A DNA stretch of 64,000 nt from Acidobacteriota bacterium (GTDB lineage: Bacteria > Acidobacteriota > Terriglobia > Terriglobales > Acidobacteriaceae): assembly GCA_021792135.1 (NCBI GenBank), contig JAJYVF010000003.1, positions 62,001 through 126,000 on the forward strand, given 5' to 3'. The position numbers and the translations under genes are program-made. Under the pieces are notes generated by a model that did no database searches, was not told where the DNA came from, and saw only the letters and a list, made by a program, of their open reading frames with translations. Shown piece by piece: positions 8,684 to 17,563 of this stretch; within the stretch, counting starts at the first letter, position 1, and each line of letters begins with the position of its first letter.

Positions 8684-10300
8684 TCATGACTGAGGGTAAG
8701 GTTCCACCACACCGTTGACTTTAATCGAAGGCAAGCCAGACTCTGCTGAGATGTAGGGTACCCCGTTTGCCATCACCGGGTTCGGGAACCTCCATCCTGT
8801 CGCCAGTACGCCCGTCCCGGAGACGGATGCGATCCTGCGATACCGCTGCACTTCCATGAGCGACCGGATATTTTGCGGGTTTACAGAGTTCAGGGCCAGT
8901 TGTCCCACGGTTCCTCCACCGAGATTCAGCAGTTCCTGCACCGGGAAGTAACGAACCGGGTCCTGCACTGCGAACCCGTTGAACGAGAGGTTCTCTATCA
9001 CTGAGCCGTTTTCCAGAATGACCGCCGTCGCATCCATGTTTCCGTTCCGGGAGATGATGCAGTTTTCGAATGAGAGGTTCGACCCGGCACATGGATCGCT
9101 GCCGTAGAGAGGGGACGGACGCATGAAAGCGCTGATGTGATTCGGCTGGGAACTCCAGACAACATTTACCTCAGACGGATGAAAGATTACGTTCCTGAGC
9201 GTAATACTCCCGAAATTTTCGGCCATCGCGAGCACAACGGGGGCTGTCAGGCTGCAATCGGAGACAGTCAGCGAAGCGATGGAATGCGGGAGGCTGCCAT
9301 TGGCCATGCCAATCAGGAAGGCGGCCTCGACGAGTGTGCCCGTACAATTGCTCACGCTGACATTATCAATTGTGAATGCCGCGCCATTGCCGGTAGTTGT
9401 ATAAAGCCGCATCAGTGACCAGCTGTTGAAAGTGCAGTTGCTGACCGCAACGCGAGAGATATTCCCTGAATAGCCCTCGGGGCAGTTCAGCGCGATGGAA
9501 TCGTCCCCCGTGGCGAACTGGCAATCTGAGATGGCTATGTCGTTGGCAGGACCGTCAAAATGCACTCCATCCGTGCTCGGGCCATGGCTCTTCATCACGC
9601 AGCCGGATACCGTGACATTCCCGACGTTCGAAAGCCGGATATGGTAGGCGGGCGTATTCACCACCACCACATTCTCGATCACGATGTTGTCGAGGTTCAT
9701 CAGATCGATGCCGAAATACCAGCGTGTCTTGCTCCCCTGTGTCATCCCCTTCGTCGAATCTCCGTCATGGCCGTTCCCCTGGTTTCCATTGAGCGTGAAA
9801 TTGCTGAGGAAGACGTTCTTGCCTCTCGGCGGAGCAGGCGGCCCGGGATCGGATGGACGAGCAGCATCGGGCGGTCCATTGTGGATGCCGTCGTTATTCG
9901 TGCCCGACTTGACGAAGAATCCTGTGCCGCAGCCGAGCCCCGCGATGCCCCAGTATCCGCCGGTCGGGAGGAACAGGCCCGAGATCAGCGCGCTTCCGTC
10001 AATGATCAGTGTGATCGGATTACCCGCCATCGCCCCAGCCATCGCTGCGTTGATCCGCGGACCGTCGTCCGTAGCCGCACCGCCCGTATGTTTGTTGCGC
10101 CCGGTTTCCAGATCGCAGTCCAGAGCACAGCCGATCTCCGATGCCCGGATGTAGGTCATTCCCGGTACATGTTCTGGCGCTGCAGCCGGTCCCAGACAGG
10201 GTATCTCCAGCCCGGAACTGCCGCAGCCCATCAGCGGCCGGGAAAATGCCGAGCCCGCCAGCAATATGCCGGCCGTCCGAACAAAACGCCGTCTGTTCAT
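8684..10300 (-). CDS. Tat-exported GH28-like right-handed beta-helix lipoprotein
   Basis: 538 aa. The N-terminus has a twin-arginine motif (MNRRRFVRTAG), a hydrophobic stretch and a lipobox LMGC (Cys at about 27), so it looks like a folded, Tat-exported lipoprotein. The body is a pectin-lyase-like beta-helix with many N-[VIL]-x-[VI] turns; the segments STDGVHFDG and ATGDDSIALN correspond to the first two catalytic motifs of GH28 polygalacturonases, but the later GHG and RIK motifs are not apparent. The start at 10300 is set by the signal peptide; a longer in-frame form to 10474 adds no recognisable sequence. It lies next to the assembly genes, so it may trim or modify the organism's own polysaccharide (inference). 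Confidence 0.75.
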   Translation of the reverse strand: MNRRRFVRTAGILLAGSAFSRPLMGCGSSGLEIPCLGPAAAPEHVPGMTYIRASEIGCALDCDLETGRNKHTGGAATDDGPRINAAMAGAMAGNPITLIIDGSALISGLFLPTGGYWGIAGLGCGTGFFVKSGTNNDGIHNGPPDAARPSDPGPPAPPRGKNVFLSNFTLNGNQGNGHDGDSTKGMTQGSKTRWYFGIDLMNLDNIVIENVVVVNTPAYHIRLSNVGNVTVSGCVMKSHGPSTDGVHFDGPANDIAISDCQFATGDDSIALNCPEGYSGNISRVAVSNCTFNSWSLMRLYTTTGNGAAFTIDNVSVSNCTGTLVEAAFLIGMANGSLPHSIASLTVSDCSLTAPVVLAMAENFGSITLRNVIFHPSEVNVVWSSQPNHISAFMRPSPLYGSDPCAGSNLSFENCIISRNGNMDATAVILENGSVIENLSFNGFAVQDPVRYFPVQELLNLGGGTVGQLALNSVNPQNIRSLMEVQRYRRIASVSGTGVLATGWRFPNPVMANGVPYISAESGLPSIKVNGVVEPYPQS

Positions 10301-10737
10301 CGGATTCTGGCCAGCATGACCGTCGATTGCCACAGTGCCTGCTCTGCCCGACAGTGCGAACCGGTCCGCATCAACCGCGGCGAGGACCGTGCCTGCGCCC
10401 TTCAAATGGCTGGATTTGCCCGTTGAGAGGCAGCATATCCCGTAGCTGGCCCGACCGCAACCGGGATTACGCATCTGCCTGACAAATCAGCAGCTTTACT
10501 CCTTTTCGGGGCTGCTCCGTGACGCTATAATTTTGGAAGGGCTGTTGAGAGCTGGAACGACCTGGCTTCGCCTCATCATCTGGTCAGCGGAGATCTCGAA
10601 CATGTACTCATTGCAGTCCGGGGCCGGGGTGGATCGGGCTCATTCCCTGTCCGAGCGACGCCGGAGCCGTTGATTGCCTGATTTCGCAGCGCAACTTCGG
10701 TTATGCGGTTCGCAGTCTCAGGTGCGGGGGTTACCGA
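10301..10737. other. Divergent intergenic region, no gene seen
   Basis: 437 bp between the GH28-like lipoprotein (minus) and the Wzx-like flippase (plus). No convincing coding sequence or RNA gene. The only notable site is a consensus -10 hexamer on the plus strand, listed separately. Confidence 0.6.
10503..10531 (+). promoter_or_regulatory. Candidate sigma-70 promoter for the wzx-like gene
   Basis: Perfect -10 TATAAT at 10526-10531 preceded at 17 bp by TTTTCG, a poor -35. It is about 207 bp upstream of the GTG start. Only the -10 is strong, so this is tentative. Confidence 0.35.
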
Positions 10738-12129
10738 GTGTCTGAGCTGGCTTCACTCCCGGTAGGCGCATCCAGATTGCAGCGTATTCGTCACTGGATC
10801 AGGCATGTCCTGGGAATCGATCGGGCGATCGGCTTTACGGTGCTCGCAAGAATTTGGGCCAGCACTGCCGGCCTGGTCACCATCGCCCTGATCGCGAGAT
10901 TTCTCTCTCCCGCCGAGCAGGGCTACTACTATACCTTCGGCAGTCTTGTCGCCCTGCAAATCGTCTTTGAGCTGGGCTTTTCCTTTGTGATCCTGCAGAT
11001 GGCGAGCCATGAGCGGGCGCATCTGACGATTTCGCCCCGCCAAACGATCGACGGCGATCCTGTTGCGCATGCCCGCCTCGCCTCCGTCCTTCAGAAGTCT
11101 GCGCGCTGGTATTCCGCTGCCGCCGCGCTGCTCGCCGCGTTTCTCATCGTTGCCGGATCGCGCTTCTTTGCTGCTCATCCACAACCCGGCGCCATCGTGC
11201 ACTGGAGAATTGCCTGGGCCACGACCGCGCTGGCGGCTGCAGTCACGTTTCAGCTCGATCCCGTGCTCTCCTTTATGGAAGGGTGCGGATTCGTCGCCAA
11301 TGTCGCCAGGGTCCGGTTCGCCCAGGCAGCCATCGGAAGTCTCTTCGCCTGGAGCGCGCTGCTTTCGCACCACGGCCTTTTCGCCCCCGCCATGGTCATC
11401 GCCGGCAACGCATTCGTCTCATCCACATGGCTGTTCCGGTACCGCCGGCTCATCGTTGGCCTGCTGCGGCATGATCCTCATTCTCACCGGATTCACTGGA
11501 TGCGCGAGGTATGGCCTTTCCAGTGGCGGATCGCAGTGAGCTGGTTGTGTGGCTATTTCATTTTTCAGCTTTTTAACCCGGTCCTGTTTGCGTTCCGGGG
11601 AGCCGTGGCCGCCGGCCAAATGGGCATGTCTCTCAGTCTCACCAATGCTCTGCAGGCCGTGGCGATCTCGTGGCTCAATACCAAGGCGGCGCCGTTTGGC
11701 GCGATGGTAGCGCGCAGAGAATACGCGCAGATGGACCAGGTCTTCTTTCCCGCCCTCAGACAATCCGTCGCCGTGTTCTTCCTGGGAGCAGCCCTTGTCG
11801 TTATCGGCGCATTCTGCCTGAACGCCGTGCATCTTCGCTTCGCTCAGAGGCTTCTCAGCCCAGCCTGCCTCGCGGGCCTCCTTCTCGCGGCCGCTGTCAA
11901 CGTTGTCGTCTTTGGCCAGGCCCTCTATCTGCGAGCGCATAAGCAGGAGAAGTTCCTGCTCAATTCCATTCTTGGTGCCATTCTGATATCGGCATCCACT
12001 TATTTTCTCGGCAGATACTACGGCGCTCCCGGGATCGTTCTTGGCAACCTGGCCATTGCCGTTCTGATCGGCCTTCCCCTGGGTACCTTCGTCTTCCTCA
12101 AATATCGGAGAGCCTGGCATGCAATCTGA
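10738..12129 (+). CDS. Polysaccharide flippase (Wzx-like)
   Basis: 463 aa integral membrane protein with about 12 predicted hydrophobic segments, of the oligosaccharide flippase (MOP) superfamily. The region LARIWASTAGLVTIALIARFLSP (about 37-59), followed by EQGYYYTFGSLVALQ, is the usual opening of these proteins. It would flip undecaprenyl-linked repeat units across the inner membrane for Wzy-dependent polymerisation. The start is GTG at 10738. The last 11 bp overlap the following GT2 gene. The assignment rests on topology, N-terminal similarity and context. Confidence 0.8.
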   Translation: MSELASLPVGASRLQRIRHWIRHVLGIDRAIGFTVLARIWASTAGLVTIALIARFLSPAEQGYYYTFGSLVALQIVFELGFSFVILQMASHERAHLTISPRQTIDGDPVAHARLASVLQKSARWYSAAAALLAAFLIVAGSRFFAAHPQPGAIVHWRIAWATTALAAAVTFQLDPVLSFMEGCGFVANVARVRFAQAAIGSLFAWSALLSHHGLFAPAMVIAGNAFVSSTWLFRYRRLIVGLLRHDPHSHRIHWMREVWPFQWRIAVSWLCGYFIFQLFNPVLFAFRGAVAAGQMGMSLSLTNALQAVAISWLNTKAAPFGAMVARREYAQMDQVFFPALRQSVAVFFLGAALVVIGAFCLNAVHLRFAQRLLSPACLAGLLLAAAVNVVVFGQALYLRAHKQEKFLLNSILGAILISASTYFLGRYYGAPGIVLGNLAIAVLIGLPLGTFVFLKYRRAWHAI

Positions 12130-13174
12130 TGACCGGCCCCTGCTGACAATCGCTGTTCCTACCTTCAATCGAAGCCAGTACCTGTCTGTGCTCCTGTCTT
12201 TCCTCGCTCCTCAATTGAAGGATGAATCACGGGTGGAGCTGCTGATCTCCGATAACGCATCGACAGACGACACCCAGGCCACCGTCCGCCGATTTGCCGC
12301 AGAAGGGCTCCCCCTGCGCTATATCCGTAACGGCACCAACGCAGGTCCGGACTGGAATTTTCTCCAGTGCTATGAGCAGGCTGCAGGCAGATATGTCTGG
12401 ATCGTCGGAGATGACGATGTTATTGAGCCCTTTGGTTTGAAGAAGGTCCTCTCTTATCTTTCATCCGGAGAGGAATACGACCTCCTCTTTCTTCGCTCGA
12501 GAGGATTTACCGGTGCGTACGAACCGCAGGTGCAGCCATCCTCCGATAAGAGCATTCTCTTCACCCGGGCAGAAGTCCTGGCATGTCATGTCCACGTGTT
12601 CTTCACGTTCATCAGTGGAATCATCGTGAACAAGAAACGAATTTCCTCGCTCCCCCATCGTCCGTTCACTGACCTGATAGGTACGGGACTCGTGCAGCTT
12701 GGCTGGACCTACACTGCTCTGGAACACCACCGCCGCAGTATCGCTATCGAGACCCCGGTTATTGCTACATTGACGAACAATACGGGAGGATATTCGCTGT
12801 TTAGGGTCTTTGGCGCGAATCTCGGCAGGATTACCGGGGAATGGCTGACATCGGAACAGGTCAAAGGGAGAATCATTCGGGGGACACTTCTGTCTTTCTT
12901 CCCATATTATTTGCTAACCCGCGAGACAGACTCTGCCGGATTCATCAGGGATGATCCTCACAAGGTACTGGGGCCTGTATTTGGAGGCTATATGCATTAT
13001 TGGCTGTTCGATTTTCCGCTGATCGAACTGCCTTTCAAACTCGGAGCGATCTGGTTCCTGATGATCAGGATTGTTAACAAGATAGATAAGTTACTGGGCC
13101 GCCCGATGCTTAGGATATCGGTCTTCGATAAAGCTCCAGCCCGCAAATCTTTAGCCCCTGCGGGTGAAGGATAG
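12119..13174 (+). CDS. Family 2 glycosyltransferase, abequosyltransferase (RfbV)-like
   Basis: 351 aa GT-A enzyme. Seen: LTIAVPTFNRSQYL, ISDNASTDDT, IRNGTNAGPDWNFLQC and the metal-binding IVGDDDV. The combination of NxGPDxNFL with WIxGxDD resembles Salmonella RfbV, which transfers abequose from CDP-abequose. That agrees with the CDP-dideoxysugar genes at 4.2-7.5 kb, so this is the best candidate to transfer the CDP-linked sugar (inference). It overlaps the flippase by 11 bp. Confidence 0.85.
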   Translation: MQSDDRPLLTIAVPTFNRSQYLSVLLSFLAPQLKDESRVELLISDNASTDDTQATVRRFAAEGLPLRYIRNGTNAGPDWNFLQCYEQAAGRYVWIVGDDDVIEPFGLKKVLSYLSSGEEYDLLFLRSRGFTGAYEPQVQPSSDKSILFTRAEVLACHVHVFFTFISGIIVNKKRISSLPHRPFTDLIGTGLVQLGWTYTALEHHRRSIAIETPVIATLTNNTGGYSLFRVFGANLGRITGEWLTSEQVKGRIIRGTLLSFFPYYLLTRETDSAGFIRDDPHKVLGPVFGGYMHYWLFDFPLIELPFKLGAIWFLMIRIVNKIDKLLGRPMLRISVFDKAPARKSLAPAGEG

Positions 13175-13256
13175 CCAAGTGGCCACTGGAAAACGAAGTT
13201 CTGAAAAGGGGCGCGTTCGGCGAGCCGAATCGGGAAACGCCGGGAGCCCCGCGGCG

Positions 13257-13285
13257 GCCGGCTCCTGCCACAGGCAGGAGCCGGC
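13257..13285. repeat. Perfect 13-bp inverted repeat with 3-nt loop
   Basis: Arms GCCGGCTCCTGCC and its complement around ACA, in the gap between the GT2 and the acyltransferase. It is very GC-rich with no following T-run. It shares the CCTGCC/GGCAGG core with hairpins before the next two genes (14019-14050 and 15139-15158), suggesting a REP-like element. Confidence 0.75.
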
Positions 13286-13309
13286 AACTGGTTCTCGAGG
13301 GAGTGGGGC

Positions 13310-13969
13310 GTGCTGAGGATCTCAAGGCTCGTGAGAGACAATGGCCTTTACCTCTCGCTCTCACGTCTCCTGCGCTTCCCGGCCGAATTCCTGCGCAACC
13401 GCCTCCTGGCCCGGAAACTGGGTGTCGCTCGAATTCAAATTGGAGCGGGGGCTCTGATACGCGGTTTGTCATTCATGGAGATTGGAGAAGACTTCGTGGC
13501 GGGCCCGGATCTGTGGCTGGAAGCTGTCTCGCGATTCAATGACGAAACTTTTGCCCCGCGGCTCGTTATAGGCGAACATGTCCGTGCGAGTCGCTGGGTT
13601 CACATCGCTGTAACCAACAGAGTGGAAATCGGCGACCATGTGCTCATTGGAAGCAAAGTCCTCATTACGGACCATGACCACGGCTCCTACTCCTCTCCAT
13701 CGACGCCACCTTCCGTTCCGCCGGTGCTTCGACCGCTGAGCCGGGATCTCAGCACCGTTGTGGGGTCGAATGTCTGGCTGGGCGACGGCGTTGTGGTCAC
13801 TGCCGGTTCTGTTATCGGAGACGGATGCGTCATCGGCGCTAATGCGGTTGTAATTGGTTCGATTCCGCCGTTCACCATAGCGGTTGGCTCGCCTGCAAAG
13901 GCGATCAGGGAGTTCGATTTTGAAAGGCAGCAATGGCTGGATTGCAGGAAAGATAATGCTGTTCCCTGA
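13310..13969 (+). CDS. Left-handed beta-helix (hexapeptide) acyltransferase
   Basis: 219 aa. The hexapeptide repeat region (about 40-195) shows the repeating [LIV]-G-x(4) pattern (LVIGEHVRAS, VEIGDHVLIGSKVLITDHDHGSYS, VWLGDGVVVTAGSVIGDGCVIGANAVV) and the proposed catalytic His in the DHDHG loop, as in WbbJ/maltose O-acetyltransferase-type enzymes. It likely O-acetylates the repeat unit. The start is GTG at 13310 with a GAGGGAG ribosome site a few bases upstream. Confidence 0.88.
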   Translation: MLRISRLVRDNGLYLSLSRLLRFPAEFLRNRLLARKLGVARIQIGAGALIRGLSFMEIGEDFVAGPDLWLEAVSRFNDETFAPRLVIGEHVRASRWVHIAVTNRVEIGDHVLIGSKVLITDHDHGSYSSPSTPPSVPPVLRPLSRDLSTVVGSNVWLGDGVVVTAGSVIGDGCVIGANAVVIGSIPPFTIAVGSPAKAIREFDFERQQWLDCRKDNAVP

Positions 13970-14018
13970 AGATGTACGCTTTGGCTTTGATGATTTGAGG
14001 TGCGCGGAAAGGTGCAGT

Positions 14019-14050
14019 CCCCGTCCGAAAGAGGCCTGCCGCAGGACGGG
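14019..14050. repeat. GC-rich hairpin sharing the CCTGCC core
   Basis: CCCGTCC (14020-14026) pairs with GGACGGG (14044-14050), and an alternative inner stem CCTGC/GCAGG sits around 14035-14045. It lies in the 129 bp upstream of the second GT2 gene. Confidence 0.5.
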
Positions 14051-14098
14051 AGTCGGCAAAGAGAATTACGCCAGCCTGCATCACGGGACGGAGGACGC

Positions 14099-15070
14099 AT
14101 GTCGCCGAAGGTATTTGTGATCGTCATCAACTGGAATCGAGAGCGGGACACGGTCGCCTGTCTCGACTCCATGCTCCTGCTCGATTACCAGAACTGCCAT
14201 GTTCTCCTTTCTGACAACGGATCGCGGCCGGAATCGCTCGAGGTGCTCAGGCGATGGAAGGCTGACCGGCTGGCGGCGGGGCAGAGCAGCGGCATCGCTT
14301 CACTGGAAATCCTGGAAAATGGCAGGAACCTGGGATTTACCGGAGCAAACACCGTCGGCATCAAATACGCTCTGGAGCACGGAGCAGACTATGTCCTGTT
14401 TCTCAACAACGATACGCTCGTTACTCCCGGCTTTTTGACAAAGATGGTTGCCGCTGCGGAGGCTGATTCCACAGTGGGCATTGTCGGGTGCAAAATCTTT
14501 CATACCGATCCTGATCAACAAGGCCGCCGGACAATTTGGTCGCTCGGCGGTTACTCCTTCGTGAGAGGGATGCCACTCAACATTGGAGCGGGCTGTTATG
14601 ACAAAAGCGAATGGACCGGAGTGAGGGAACAGCCCCTTATCAACGGTTGCTGTATGCTCATCAGGCGTGGCGTCATTGAAACGGTGGGCGTTCAGGATGA
14701 TGAGCTGTTCTTTGGTATGGACGACGTGGACTATTCCCTGCGTGCCAGCCGGTACGGCTGGAAAAATATTGCCGTTCTCGATGCTGTCATCTATCACGCA
14801 AGCGCGCAGTCTGTGGTTCCAAGGTCAGGGCTACAGGTGTATTACTTGTTCAGGAATGTACTGCAGCTACGAACCAGAAACTTTCCGTGGTACAGAAATC
14901 TTGCTTTCTTCTCCTTCTTCTCTATCCGATACGTCGCAGCCGGATCATTCTATCGGTGGGTGACTGGAAGAGGCAGGGTTAATCGAGGGGTTTATTTCGC
15001 AATCGTCGATTTCCTTCGCGGCAGGACGGGTGAGTGTCCTCATCTTCAAACGCTTGCCGGAAAGCGGTAA
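14099..15070 (+). CDS. Family 2 glycosyltransferase (rhamnosyltransferase-like)
   Basis: 323 aa GT-A enzyme. Seen: VFVIVINWNRERDTVACLDS, LLSDNGSRPES, LENGRNLGFTGANTVGI, LFLNNDTLVTPGF (metal-binding NND) and a GMDDVDYSLRA acceptor motif. This set is typical of the WbbL/rhamnosyltransferase branch, and dTDP-rhamnose genes occur at 41.8-45.3 kb. The ATG at 14099 follows GGAGGACGC; in-frame upstream sequence to 14000 has no family similarity. Confidence 0.88.
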   Translation: MSPKVFVIVINWNRERDTVACLDSMLLLDYQNCHVLLSDNGSRPESLEVLRRWKADRLAAGQSSGIASLEILENGRNLGFTGANTVGIKYALEHGADYVLFLNNDTLVTPGFLTKMVAAAEADSTVGIVGCKIFHTDPDQQGRRTIWSLGGYSFVRGMPLNIGAGCYDKSEWTGVREQPLINGCCMLIRRGVIETVGVQDDELFFGMDDVDYSLRASRYGWKNIAVLDAVIYHASAQSVVPRSGLQVYYLFRNVLQLRTRNFPWYRNLAFFSFFSIRYVAAGSFYRWVTGRGRVNRGVYFAIVDFLRGRTGECPHLQTLAGKR

Positions 15071-15138
15071 CCATGGTATGGATGGAGACCAGCAACTGCC
15101 AGTTTCCGCAGTAAGCGTACCTGAGTAGCAGCCTGCAT

Positions 15139-15158
15139 AGCAGGCAGGCCTGCCTGCT
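15139..15158. repeat. 20-bp perfect palindrome
   Basis: Perfect palindrome built from GCAGGCAGG and its complement, in the 237 bp between the second GT2 and the methyltransferase. It is the third palindrome in the cluster with a CCTGCC/GGCAGG core. Confidence 0.75.
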
Positions 15159-15307
15159 TCGTGGAGGGCCGATGTGGGGACCATGCGCACCCATCAAGAC
15201 ACACACGTGATCATTCCTGCGCAGACCTCCTATCTCCCCTTCCATGCGTCAGCCCCTGCTTATTCATCTTGACCTCAGAGGTTCTTTTGCGAAACACTTT
15301 TACTGCT

Positions 15308-16084
15308 ATGGACAGGTCATTTTTCTATTCCAGGATATTGACCCGAGTCAGACTGCCGCACGATGCAACGATCCTCGTCGTTTGCGGTGGAGATCTGGAC
15401 CGCGAAATGCTGCTTAAGTGCGGCTACACGCATGTCACGATTTCGAATCTCGACGAGCGATTGCAGGGCAATGAGTTCGCTCCCTTTGCCTGGAGCTTCC
15501 AGGATGCAGAAAGTCTGTCGTTCCCGGATAGCAGTTTTGACTATGTCATCGTGCACGCCGGACTGCATCACTGTGCGTCGCCTCATCGCGGACTCCTTGA
15601 AATGTATCGAGTGGCTCGCAAAGGCGCCCTTGTTTTTGAGGCCCGGGATAGCCTGTTGATGAAGTTCGGTATTGCCCTGAAACGGGTCCCCAGTTATGAA
15701 CTCCATGCTGTTCGTGACAACAGTTTTCGCTGGGGCGGGGTTCGAAACTCCTGCGTGCCCAATTTCGTCTATCGGTGGACCGAACGCGAGGTAATGAAAG
15801 CGATAGCCAGTTACGCCCCTGAGGCGCCGCATCGAATCGAATTTTTTTACGGAATCTCAGTACCCGATGAGCGGATCCCGTTCAGCTCCACCCAGGGCCT
15901 GCGATGGCTGTCCACTCTGATGCGGGGAATGATTGTGCTGATTGGCAAGGCGCTGCCGAAACAGGGGAATCAGTTTGCCTTCTACATTCCTAAACCGGGT
16001 GAAGACGGTTTGTTTCCCTGGCTCAGGAGCCGCACGGAAATCAATATGGAGTACACGGCTACCAAAACCCTGGGCGGTTGGTAG
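15308..16084 (+). CDS. SAM-dependent class I methyltransferase
   Basis: 258 aa. The fold is recognised from ILVVCGGDLDREML (motif I-like, VxCGGD), the acidic strand end ISNLDE, LSFPDSSFDYVIVHAGLHHC (motif IV of the Methyltransf_11/UbiE group) and a following LLEMYRVARKGALVFEARD helix. It probably methylates a sugar in the polysaccharide; the substrate cannot be told. The start is uncertain: ATG at 15308 lacks a good ribosome site, and a TTG about 7 codons upstream follows an AGAGG. Confidence 0.8.
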   Translation: MDRSFFYSRILTRVRLPHDATILVVCGGDLDREMLLKCGYTHVTISNLDERLQGNEFAPFAWSFQDAESLSFPDSSFDYVIVHAGLHHCASPHRGLLEMYRVARKGALVFEARDSLLMKFGIALKRVPSYELHAVRDNSFRWGGVRNSCVPNFVYRWTEREVMKAIASYAPEAPHRIEFFYGISVPDERIPFSSTQGLRWLSTLMRGMIVLIGKALPKQGNQFAFYIPKPGEDGLFPWLRSRTEINMEYTATKTLGGW

Positions 16085-16211
16085 CGGCAGCCAGAGGCGA
16101 CCAGCGTTTTTTCCTGTTGTCCGAACTCGGGGCGCTTCGGCTTCATCGCGGTGAGTCATGGCAGACCGGGATCGGACGCTGAATCCATGTCCGCAGCTTG
16201 AGATTCGCTCT

Positions 16212-17429
16212 TCAGAGTGAGCCCAGCAACGAATGCCACTCTTCCAACTGGGCGTGTTTCGAGAACTGTTGCTGGTACACGCGAAAACATCGTTCGCGCA
16301 TTGCGGCTTGTTCCTGTGGAGAAGAAGCATATCGAGAGAGATTCGCCGCAGTCTCTGCAAGGTTCTCGGAATTCAATACCCAGCCCAGGTGAAAAGTCTC
16401 GATCCATCGCGCCACGGACGACTCCCGGTTGCCGGAAAACAGGACTGGTCTGCCAGCAGAGAGCGCGCCGAAGAATTTGGAAGGAACAACCATCCCCGTC
16501 CACTCCGGTCGCAGGCTTACTACGTGCACATCGGCGCAGGCAAGCCGTGCAGCGAGCTTATCCGCATTTGCGAATGGAACAAAGCGAACTCCAAGGTCGC
16601 GCTCCGACGCGGCCTTACGCAGCTCTGACTCGCGATTTCCTCGCACGCTGAATGCAAGTTTCACACCCAGGGGGGTCAGCTTCTCCATAAGATCCAGAAT
16701 TTCCTGATAACTATGGGCTCGTCCGAAGTTACCGGAGTAAAGGAGCGCTAACTCCGCCTCACCGAATACTGCTTCCCGTTCGGCTGAGGCAGTCGCCAAA
16801 GGGCCGTCAGGTTCTTCAAGCGCCCACGGCACGCGCGTGACGCACTGCGCGTTGGAGTTGTACCTGGCCAGGAGGCGGCGCATGCACGGACCAAGATCGG
16901 CAATAACGCTGCAGCAGCGATATGCGGGGCGAAGAATGCGATACAGAAAGCGAGTGAGCAGCCCGTCCGAAGGAAGAACACCGTCGGCCACCGCGGCTTC
17001 CGGATAAAGATCGAAGCACCAGTGCACCACCTTCGTTCTGGGTCGTATCCTCTTCCAGAATCGCGCCGCCAGGACGCTGAGGATGGGATCGGTTCCGACA
17101 ATGACGATATCGGGAGTGTTGTTCCTGCCCAGGGCGAGGAGGCTCCAGGATGCAATCATCCATACGGCATTTAGCAGTCTTCCGGAAGCCGAAGCCTGGC
17201 GGAAGCGAGGCCGCCACAGGCGGCGGATATGAACCCCCTTCCACTCCTCAGCGCGTGCATAGCGGATCCGCTCGTTCCGGCAGCCCCAAATCGCGGGAAA
17301 CGCGCTGACATCCCAGCCGCGTTCCGCCAGGCCGGCGCACAGATCGCCAAAGTGTACTGCGCTGACAACATCGTCGGGCGGAAGATAATGGTAGAAGACA
17401 AAGATGGAAGGCTTCGGCGCGTCTCTCAT
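16212..17429 (-). CDS. Family 4 glycosyltransferase (WbuB/WcaI-like)
   Basis: 405 aa GT-B enzyme. Seen: IFVFYHYLPPDDVVSAVHFGDLCAGLAERGWDV at the acceptor-domain start, VIVGTDPILSVLAARFW in the middle, and the donor-domain segments LLYSGNFGRAHSY, SLRPEWTGMVVPSKFFGALSAGRPVLF with the conserved proline-SKF and Glu-equivalent region. This pattern is typical of WbuB/WcaI-type transferases. Start 17429 is preferred to the in-frame 17576 because family similarity begins there. It is the only minus-strand transferase in this cluster and is divergent from the GT9 gene. Confidence 0.88.
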   Translation of the reverse strand: MRDAPKPSIFVFYHYLPPDDVVSAVHFGDLCAGLAERGWDVSAFPAIWGCRNERIRYARAEEWKGVHIRRLWRPRFRQASASGRLLNAVWMIASWSLLALGRNNTPDIVIVGTDPILSVLAARFWKRIRPRTKVVHWCFDLYPEAAVADGVLPSDGLLTRFLYRILRPAYRCCSVIADLGPCMRRLLARYNSNAQCVTRVPWALEEPDGPLATASAEREAVFGEAELALLYSGNFGRAHSYQEILDLMEKLTPLGVKLAFSVRGNRESELRKAASERDLGVRFVPFANADKLAARLACADVHVVSLRPEWTGMVVPSKFFGALSAGRPVLFSGNRESSVARWIETFHLGWVLNSENLAETAANLSRYASSPQEQAAMRERCFRVYQQQFSKHAQLEEWHSLLGSL

Positions 17430-17563
17430 TTTGAGGCAGACCAAACGAGAGCGTAACAAAAATGGCGGCTCTGCTGAAGAGGGGGTGTTTGCGAGTGGCC
17501 AGTGAAGGTGAACTGAAGGCGTCGAGCGAATACTCGGCGCCCCGCCGCCAGCTTCGAGGCACA

